In this document: positions 56,401 to 64,000 of the stretch, one piece after another | How positions within the stretch are numbered: position 1 is the first letter of the stretch | How the letters are laid out: every line of letters starts with the position of its first letter | Source of the DNA: Sclerodactyla briareus | Taxonomy: Eukaryota; Echinodermata; Holothuroidea; Dendrochirotida; Sclerodactylidae | Direction of reading: 5' to 3' | DNA length: 64,000 nucleotides | Assembly: GCA_026419785.1 (NCBI GenBank) | Contig: JAODTK010005657.1 | Location: forward strand, 310,001-374,000 | Translations under genes and position numbers: made by a program | The notes under the pieces: model-generated | The model's input: only the letters and a program-made list of their open reading frames with translations | The model's database searches: none | Told to the model about the DNA's origin: nothing

Positions 56401-59400
56401 GAAACCATTGCACCCAATCAGTGTTCTCCAACAGGTCCAATTTTTGTCCCGGGTGGTGATCGCCGTCCTGGGGGGGGTCTAAGGGGATGGTTGTCCCCTC
56501 ATACCCTTTGCAAAATTTTTGAACCCTCGAAAATGGCCTGATGCCAAATCGTGGCAAATATTTAGTGGCCATTTTGCTTTGGCCATGTATCTCCCAGAAA
56601 TCTACATTTTACAGGCAGTGTTTCAATTTTGTTTACGATACCAAAGTGAAAAAAAATCTTCAAAATTTGCGGCAAAAATAAGTTGATCGAAAACTGTCAG
56701 CAAGGTTGCCAGTCGGAACTGTGATGCTCCCTTCCACATATTCTGGGGGAGATGTTAGCCAATTTCTCTTCAGTGAAGTGGAAGCTACAAAGCTGAGTAG
56801 TATTAGAAGCGATATGTTGCAACCGGTGCTGGCTAATTGACTAATCAGGGCACTTGACTTTCTGTGCATTTAACTCTTGCCAGTGTGTGTCTCCAAGGTC
56901 CCAATAAATCGGAGCCCAGCCGCGAGTGACAGACCGGCGGCATTCAAGTCTCAGACATCGGCTGCTTTTCTAAATGCTTTTTTTTCAAGTGATTTTTTTC
57001 TCTAAAATATTTGGAAAATTTAGACATCATTGTAGTGTTCAACCGATCGCAGTATCGGTATCAGAATTGGTCCGGATTATAGCAGCCATGATAGGAATCG
57101 GTGGGAGCGGTAAATGCCGATCGAAAAGTTCCAATCATAACATACAGAATATTGCAAAAACCTAAGAGCGACCTAGCGGGAACGTTTACTGCTCAGAATT
57201 GACCGACACGACCGCTAAATATCGTGTATGCTGATTGCTGAAACAAACAATGTTTGGTAGTTTGCTACATGTTTTCGGCACGTAGCAACCCCCCCCCTCT
57301 CCCTTTCCGATAAATCACAAATCCTAACATAACACATCATTCACTCCATGTACAAGTAGCCTACACAAGCCCAATTAAACTGCATGCAGTACAACGATTG
57401 CCTCAATTTAGCATAAATACCGAAGCAAATCACGACCTCAAAAGTTGTTGTAATGGATAAAAACCATTGCTAAAGCTGTTATTACAATTGTTTCTCCCAT
57501 TATTAGTGTTAAGTCATTGATTAGGCGTCCGTATGTTGCCTACGTAAAAAAAGCCTGAATTTTCAACAAAGCGGCGATCCCCGATCCCGTGTTCCGAGAT
57601 TCGGTTTAACTATTATGTCGATACAAAAATCCCATTGTACTGTACGCCGGAGAGAAACGAGCTGATGTGAAGCGACTGCCTAAAATTCATGTAGAGATGT
57701 AGTACATGCATACCGTGTTGGTCTAATGACATGTGTCTTTTTGACCTATGGTGTTCCTCGTGACGACGAGCCGTGTAGCGCTCGCACGTGGATTATAAGG
57801 GGAATGTTTTCTTGCTTCGTGTGTATAGACTGTAGCTGCGCAAATCGGAACTTGGAGTCCAGTTTATGTCATGAGTGTAGGTTTTGGAGAATAAACAAAC
57901 ATGCAGGGATGATGACCGCGGCAGAAACGAAACTTTTTAATCATGTAATCGCTTTGAGTGACTTTGCGTGACATTTGTACGTGCCTGGTTGTTGATTTTG
58001 GTCCGGGCGGTCAAAGTTCTTGTCCGGGCGGTAGCTTTCTGTCCGGGCGCTTGTGACCATTTTCAATTTTTGTCCGGGCGGCGCGCCCGCACCAAACCCT
58101 AGTGGAGAACCTGCCAATTGTGGGGCACTTACAGGGCTTACAAAGAATGCCTTTGAAAGCCCTCAAAGGGTGAATCTTGTTATCCGAAGGGAAATTATGC
58201 AGACTGGGGGAAAATTTTGCATTTTCAGAGGTCATCTATGGACTTGTGTAAGGAAACATTGTCATCCTCCTGAGAAATATTTCCATTCTCCAGAGGTGAT
58301 CTGTGAACTTCCTAGCCCAGGAGGAGGGAGGGGGGGGGGTCATTGGAATTATTCCCATACCAGAAGCATATGCTGAGGACTACATCAGTAGGTGGAGACT
58401 ACTCCTTAGCCTTTGCTAGTTGATTCATTTCACTGGCCTGAAATCACATCTACTGCGAGGCAGATAACTCTAACCACCCTACCATACACTTAGCAGCAGA
58501 GAGCATTTACCTGTAGGTCCAGGCTCCACCGGCAAACAGTCTTCTTACAGGACTTGCAATGCCAATCCCGACGCATTTCTCTTCATTGCTTCCTGAAAGA
58601 AAGCAAAATGAAGATCATGGTATTAGAAAGTAGTAAATCACTTCCTTTTGGACTGATTGCATGTTCAGGATAGCACCTGTGTACTAGATGCTCCAGTTCA
58701 CGGTAGAACACAAACACCTCCGCACAAAAAAAGCAATTAATAGCCCCCCAATCCAAGTGTTCTGGTCTGTCTTTGGGCCAATCAATAACATGATTTTTTC
58801 CAGGCTTGACAGATTTACTGCAAATTATTTCACTTTTCAGGATATAAAGTATCTCTTTTTAAATTCCATGACTTTCTCAGGTTCTCCAGGTAAGGCTGGG
58901 AACCTTGATTGATATAGCTTGACTTTTGGTACAATTCAAACAATAAAACCGCATTTCAGCAGATACGAGTGTGTCAATCTGCTACTTCAAAATATCCTGT
59001 GTCGTCGCAGGGCACAACAATAACCTTTAATCTAAAGTTCAATGCCAAACCTGCATCAGTTTGACTTGAATAAAAAAAATGTGCACAAGATTAAGAAATT
59101 TTGATAATTCAAATATCACTTCTCATTTTTCTGTACTATGGGCAAATGACCGCAACTTTGTGGATGTTATAGGCCCAGCCTTCCCATGTTCTTCCGTGAG
59201 ACATTATTTCCCGAAATGGAAGATCAAAAGGCAGCCAGCTAGAGTCCTAAATTCGTGTTTGAAGCAATATGTATGACTGATGGCATTGTTATAGTGATAC
59301 AGAATACAGATTCACAGACATCGTAAATCTTTGGCTTAACATCACATCACCTCATGCCGAGTGGGTTGGCACAATTGGTAGAGTATCGGCCTTCCACCCA

Positions 59401-60333
59401 GGAGATCAGGGTTTGAATCCAGGTCAGGTCACCACCAAAGACTTCAGGAACGATGTTGCCTTCTCGCTGGGGCACTCAGCACAACGAGAGTGAGTGGGGC
59501 AGGCAGGCAAACTGCTGTAAGGCACAGCCCTTTCGTCTGACATTCACAGCACAGTGGGTTCGGCGGGGCCTGTCAGGGATCTTAGCCCCCACCCCCCCCC
59601 ACCGCAGCTAGGCGTATGCTCCAAACTACCGCATGTTGTACATGCCTGGAGTAACCCCAAATATCGAAGTACCATGAAAGCTGTGCCAAACAGGAACTGT
59701 GGAGAGGTACATCCCGGCAGGCCGCACCTCGGACCCACCGGATCCCATTGACCACAGTAACATTTATCCCAGTGACCGACAGGATTTCACATGGTAATAT
59801 GCAATGGATGATCAAAATGAGGGACATCCATCAGGGAGGAGGCACTCACAAATATTGCTTCATCAATGGACGTGCTAAAAATTTTTGCAGGGGGACATTA
59901 GCGCCATTTCGTTTGAGTTTTTCAGTTGTCTCTGTACGGAATACCACAGGTGGTGCAGTTGGACCATGACAATACATGACAAGCAACGCCTCATGATGTA
60001 AATAACGACAGGTATATCAGCCAAGGGAAGGGTCTATTCCTGAGGAATGTTGCAGTCAGAATGATACATCAGAAACGAAAATAGCATTCACACACAAGAA
60101 CAGCAGATTCATCATACCAATGTCGAAATTTTCTGATAATGCTACAAGATTGTTTGTAATTTTGGGTTGCAAGGATTGGCCCTGACCATGACATCCCAAA
60201 AGGACTAACCTTCCCGAACACCAGGTGTATTTGCCATGCTGGGTATCTCAATCTTCTGATCTCTTCCTCCGCAGGGCGGCTCCGTACCTGGTGCCATTTT
60301 ACCAACGATCCCGACCTTCTTGGTTCGTTTTTC
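53409..60333 (-). CDS. RPL37A: Ribosomal protein eL43 (RPL37A), spliced gene
   Basis: Three exons in order on the minus strand encode a recognisable RPL37A: 60333-60210, 58592-58511 and 53472-53409. The protein (about 92 residues in animals) is a component of the large cytosolic ribosomal subunit and carries a C4 zinc ribbon. Seen here are KRTKKVGIVGK at the N-terminus, QKIEI..QHGKYT, the second cysteine pair WHCKSC, KKTV..GGAWTY, and the terminus TTAAVQVRSAIRRLREVKDL. All three exons have standard GT-AG borders and compatible phases. Retained introns (about 1.6 and 5.0 kb) rule out a processed copy. One-base gains and losses interrupt exons 60210-60333 and 58511-58592 and are most simply assembly errors. 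An ATG-only first exon probably lies upstream. Confidence 0.9.
53480..58000 (-). other. Large RPL37A intron
   Basis: Intron between the zinc-ribbon and terminal exons. It contains unique-looking AT-rich sequence. Around 57030-57120 is a stretch with GTGTTCAACCGATCGCAGTA and TCGGTATCAG that resembles one end of a DNA transposon. I found no intronic snoRNA with a convincing C box, D box and terminal stem. Confidence 0.5.
58005..58090. repeat. GTCCGGGCG short repeats
   Basis: GTCCGGGCGG or GTCCGGGCGC occurs four times within about 80 bp, spaced about 20-35 bp. It lies inside the large RPL37A intron. Confidence 0.7.
58511..58592 (-). CDS. RPL37A: RPL37A zinc-ribbon exon
   Basis: Acceptor TTGCTTTCTTTCAG and donor TACAG|GTAAATG. 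Codons give EAMKRN, then GTCGGGATT (VGI), then WHCKSCKKTV and GGAWTY. Reading through needs two restored bases (after GC at about 58573 and within ATT-GG at about 58564) and one removed T (in GTTTGCC). The corrected length is 83 nt, which links both neighbouring phases. The second zinc-binding cysteine pair (CKSC) is intact. Confidence 0.88.
59345..59570 (+). repeat. tRNA-derived SINE in RPL37A intron
   Basis: TGGCACAATTGGTAGAGTAT fits a tRNA D-arm with A box and AGGGTTTGAATCC fits a B box, 35-40 bp apart as in a tRNA. The body (AAGACTTCAGGAACGATGTT then GCCTTCTCGCTGG) matches the SINE at 28695-28975. It is in plus orientation, antisense to RPL37A. Confidence 0.8.
60210..60333 (-). CDS. RPL37A: RPL37A N-terminal coding exon
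   Basis: Reverse-strand acceptor TTGTTACTTCTCCAG, then codons for KRTKKVGIVGK. The codon after this lysine, tyrosine in animal RPL37A, has lost a base. GTRYGAALR then reads in the shifted frame, and DQKIEI and QHGKYT follow after further small indels. The exon ends GGGAAG|GTTAGT, matching the family's CxxCGK motif, although the first cysteine pair is blurred by missing bases. The first codon after the acceptor reads GAA where an alanine is usual. Confidence 0.88.
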
Positions 60334-60685
60334 CTGGAGAAGTAACAAAACACCTTGAGAAATTACAAATTTCCTATCATCACTATAGGTGTTTTGAGTA
60401 CAGAATCTCAGTAGAATGATCCTATGAGATTTTTGCAAAGCAGGTTCGCAGAAGTAGGCCTTCTGTCCACAATATAATGTGGACATCTCTAACCAGGATC
60501 TTAGCTTATGCACAATGTTTGTGTGGCATACATCATTCAACACAGCACCTAGGAAAAAAGTACAAATAATTTTCATAGCAGAAGAAAACCTTCATGCTGT
60601 CTGGTTCTGCTGAGTTCAACATCATATATACACTCCCAAAAAAGGTCTCGAGAGCATTTTGTGTTGCAGCACCTGCTATTTTGTA

Positions 60686-62414
60686 CAGTGCTGGAGTCCG
60701 AGTCCTCTCAATCCGAGTCCGAGTCACAGTGTCCGAGTCCGAGTCCGAGTCATCGGCTTCCGAGTCCGAGTCACAGTGTCCGAGTCCGAGTCCGAGTCAT
60801 CGGCTTCCGAGTCCGAGTCACAGTGTCCGAGTCCGAGTCACAGTGTCCGAGTCCGATTCCTCGAGTCCTTATGCAAATTTGACCTGTACTAGTTTACAAA
60901 TTTAGGGCAAAACTTAACAACCGCTGGATTGTTTGCTATATAACCGAGCAATGTTATGAATGCACCCAGATGCAGCGGCTACTGCGATCAATAATACACT
61001 GACATAACGAGAACTTTTAATAGAGTACTGGGCTGGTCTACCTCCTGCTTGGGCGTCGACAGGTGGGCGACGGGGGGACATGCCCCCCTCCCCAACTTTT
61101 TTACTATGCTCCCATTGACTTTAACATTTTCACACAGTAATTTTTTTTAATGTGGCCATATCCCCCCCCCCCCCACCCTTTCGAGAGGGTGGTGCCGGTG
61201 ACGCTCATGAACTCATGAAGTGCCCGACTAATCTAGGTCCAATTATTTTACTCTGTACTGAGTATGTAACAGGTCAATAATGACTATACTCTAGGTGCAT
61301 GAGTTGTCTTGAGGCCAGGACTCCCTGGAGCGTACAGGCATATTCCAATATGAAATATGAAATATTAATTTGAAAATTAAATTTGTTAAATATTGTTGCG
61401 CAATGCCTCGCATTGAAGAGCATAGAGAATGAAATTTGCTCTCTTCCAAATTCATCTACTTTCTTGTTATCTGTTTATTTGGGAGCCTTTCTTCATCATT
61501 GAACCATTTCCTCCCCTCCCTGTGAATCACTCGTTTAATTCACATACATATCTATGAATAAACTGAGGCTGTCGCATATCGATCAAGAGATATCGAAAGC
61601 AAGTGTGCGCACAAACGTTCGTGGGGGCAAAAGCAATTTTGCAACCCAAAGAATTCCAGAGAATTACAACAAAGCCGCCTGCTCCGTCACGTCCCGCCAT
61701 AATCTATCAACATTGATTTACCGTGTAGGCAGAAAAGTAAATGCCTAATTGTCAGTTACAATAACATAATATGAGAAGCACTTTGTTAAGAGAGTATCGT
61801 AACTTCCATTGGCACAAGTTGAGGTGAAAGCTAGGCTATAAATCTTCCCGAAAACAGTATTTCAAGGTTGTGTTTCAACGTTCGTGTTATGTATCATTAT
61901 AAACAGCAATAATGCTTGTAAAGTCCGGATAGTAGTATCACATTCATATTTGATTCGTTTAAAAAATGATGGATATTTTGTCCATGGCTGATTTTAAATG
62001 CACACAGTTTTCTTCTAACTAGCCAACTTTTCGGCACACAGTAATAGTTTTTTCGTTTGCAATCAATTGTATCTGTTATTCGTAATTGATAATGTCCCGT
62101 ACAACTGCCATCAAAAAGTGTGAAATATTTAATTTTCCCCACCTGATTTAGATCAATCGGACGTCGGAAGTACGTGGAACAGTTTGGGCTACTTTGCAGA
62201 GCTTCGTTCGTATTATTTTGATTGTCTTGTAACGTCGTAAAATCAAGTTCCTGTATTTGTTAAAAAATAGAGGACTCGACCGGGCCAGGACTCGGACCGA
62301 GCCCCTGAGTCCTTTGTCCGTCGATTCCTGAACTCCGAGTCCCAGTCCCTGAAAAAAAAGACTCGAGACCGGGCTCGAGACCGGAGAACCGGACCTCGAG
62401 TCCGTCCAGCACTG
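60686..62414. mobile_element. Candidate hAT-like element with GAGTCC-rich ends
   Basis: The left end starts CAGTGCTGGAGTCCGAGTCC. The right end, read in reverse, starts CAGTGCTGGACGGACTCGAG. Both continue into GAGTCC/GAGTC-rich sequence, so the ends match as inverted repeats in order and content. CAGTG termini fit the hAT superfamily. The flanking 8-mers (ATTTTGTA left, TTTATTAA right) do not match. The alternative is two independent fragments facing each other. The interior shows no transposase. It lies in the proposed first RPL37A intron. Confidence 0.55.
60696..60868. repeat. GAGTCC minisatellite
   Basis: Hexamer GTCCGA repeated in blocks, with longer units containing CACAGTGTCCGAGTCC and CATCGGCTTCCGAGTCC, each present more than once. 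All plus-strand frames are open through it because the unit length is a multiple of three, so these frames are artefacts. Confidence 0.9.
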
Positions 62415-62419
62415 TTTAT

Positions 62420-64000
62420 TAAACGTTGCATATGACTAGTAAGACTGCCAGTAAGCTCAGCATATTGTATCAAAGGTCATAGGGGCATGACCACAGTTCG
62501 ACGTTGAACGTAAATTGTGCAAAACGATCTTTCAAAACTCCCCGCCGAAAAATAAGAATCCTGCCATCACAAACTTTGAACAGCCTTCCCTCAATACTTA
62601 TCAACGATAACATCCGCGAACATGGGATGAATTCTGGTTGGTTTTCAAATAGTGGTGACAGATTGAAAATAAGCCATAACCGATATTGCTATGGGGAGAT
62701 CTGACCGAATCTCGTTTATTACCCCCTGAACTGTTATGTGGTGAGCATGCTCACTTAGAACTACTAAAACCCGCCTTATTTCTGTATCATAGTCTCAATT
62801 GAAAACCGACAATACTTCGTTTTGTGTGTTAAGTAAGTGTAACCCACTAATGGTCGCCTATTAGAACCGCCCGGTTGTGAACTACCTAGGTTACTAGGTT
62901 ATTCCTAATTCTATGTATTGTGGTACGGGTACTTGAGCCTAGCTGTTTCAACTTGTGTGGACATCTGGTGGTGTTTGGGGATAAGTTTTTCCCATCCATT
63001 ATTTAACATTCCTCACGGGATCAATTTCAAACATCACTAATATTTGTATAATCCATATTCTTTCAATCTATATCACGATCATAACCATGAATATCTTCAG
63101 GATTGGAGTGATTTGGGGAGATATCATGCAAGCAGTTTCTCACCATTTCAACGAGCAGCACTACAGAAGCTCTGGAAAATGGCGATTCACTGTTGCCCAT
63201 ATGGACAACATCCCGCCAAATTTTCGCAGAAAATCTCCACACCAGTAACAACAAATTGGATTGATCATTTAGACTCCAAAGTGAACACCGACATACCCCA
63301 AAACAGTTAAAAGACAATGGGACGATCCAAAGATATCTGGATGTCCACAATCAACTGAGTCTTTTGGTTGGACTATTAGTTTTAGCCTCTTCCTGACTAG
63401 ATTATCCGTATTTGTCTATAGAAGAAAATTGCAGCCTGACTGGGAGTGGTGGCGCACTGCTTCGCAGAATCTCGTGTCAGCAGAGTGATTGAGAAAATCA
63501 CAACATCAGGGCCTTCACTGCTCTTTCATTTTTTGGAACCCCAGCATCAAGCCCCCCCCCAGAATACAACAGGGTCGGTCCTTGCCCCACTGGCTAGTGG
63601 CTAGCTGAATAATGCAGTCACATATGCAAACACACTATTGGAAAACGTGCTATTTTCATTTCATTTCCAATTTTATATTTGATCGTGACATCCACAAAGC
63701 CACCCCAAGCACGAGACTCAATATCATTAATCATCAAAATACATAGCCCAGGGAGGCCAGATGAAGTAGATTATTAAATGTTTAAAAAAATCAGACTAAT
63801 TTAATCATTCCAAAAGCTCCTAATAATAATTGGTTTAGTAGGGTTCTTACGTATATTTTGTTAGCTCAACACTCGAGTACATGGGGTTACTAACCACACT
63901 ACTGCTAAGCTTGTCCCTACAGTCGCAGTGATAAGATCTGGTGAATGAAAATATTATGGTCAATAACTCTCCCATTGAGATTATCGTTCAAAGCTATATT
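62420..64000. other. No gene confirmed; possible RPL37A first exon
   Basis: On the minus strand, CGTTGAAATG|GTGAGA at 63146-63144 places an ATG directly before a good donor. It is in the phase the 60333 exon requires, and just upstream is a GCCATTTTCC motif of the sort found near ribosomal protein promoters. It is the best candidate I saw for the missing first exon, but such a short match can arise by chance. The rest of the stretch shows no supported feature. Confidence 0.22.

Noticed and set aside
59350-59420. Functional tRNA gene
   Set aside because: A and B boxes are present, but acceptor and anticodon stems do not pair and a SINE body follows.
60056-60115. Possible intronic C/D snoRNA in RPL37A (ATGATGA and CTGA boxes on the minus strand)
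   Set aside because: The boxes are 60 nt apart, but the flanking bases do not form the required terminal stem and internal boxes are not clear. This is likely a chance match.
60594-60905. Overlapping serine/arginine/glutamate-rich open frames
   Set aside because: They are translations of the GAGTCC minisatellite, open in all frames because the unit is a multiple of three.
1-64000. Bacterial operons, CRISPR arrays, riboswitches or phage genes
   Set aside because: There are no long continuous coding frames or ribosome-binding-site patterns, and the repeats lack the spacer structure of CRISPR. The sequence is eukaryotic.

Overview
This looks like eukaryotic nuclear DNA from a marine invertebrate deuterostome. 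An echinoderm is my best guess, but it is an inference. The evidence is an intron-containing ribosomal protein gene, tRNA-derived SINEs, hAT-type ends, long tandem arrays and many poly(C)/poly(G) tracts. Most of the window is repeats. Homopolymers and known codons show scattered one-base gains and losses, so the sequence behaves like an imperfectly polished long-read assembly. Short open frames are therefore weak evidence for or against a gene.

Region by region. 0.6-4.4 kb holds tandem repeats, ending in a ~600-bp-period array. 6.6-10.5 kb has two diverged direct repeats flanking a non-autonomous hAT element. 14.2-19.5 kb is bounded by inverted blocks of ~25-bp tandem repeats and resembles a foldback (TU-like) element. 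20.2-21.5 kb has two copies of a foldback MITE family. 23.2-25.1, 29.2-30.0, 30.9-33.2, 37.9-40.2 and 44.1-44.6 kb are tandem arrays rich in AGGTCA. 25.5-27.3 kb has a hAT copy, a hAT end and a TIR element with a TTAA-like duplication. 60.7-62.4 kb is bounded by matching inverted ends and GAGTCC-rich repeats.

The only gene I can name is RPL37A (eL43) on the minus strand. Its exons lie at 60333-60210, 58592-58511 and 53472-53409, with a speculative ATG-only first exon near 63146. Less certain spliced genes are proposed on the plus strand at 19.8-36.6 kb (a chain of phase-compatible exons) and 46.4-47.8 kb (a frameshifted tail rich in coding character), and on the minus strand at 52.3-51.6 kb. 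I could not name their products.

The most interesting pattern is that several separate tandem-repeat families share a basal period near 150 bp and carry AGGTCA half-sites at direct-repeat spacings of 1, 4 and 5. These are the spacings that nuclear receptors read.
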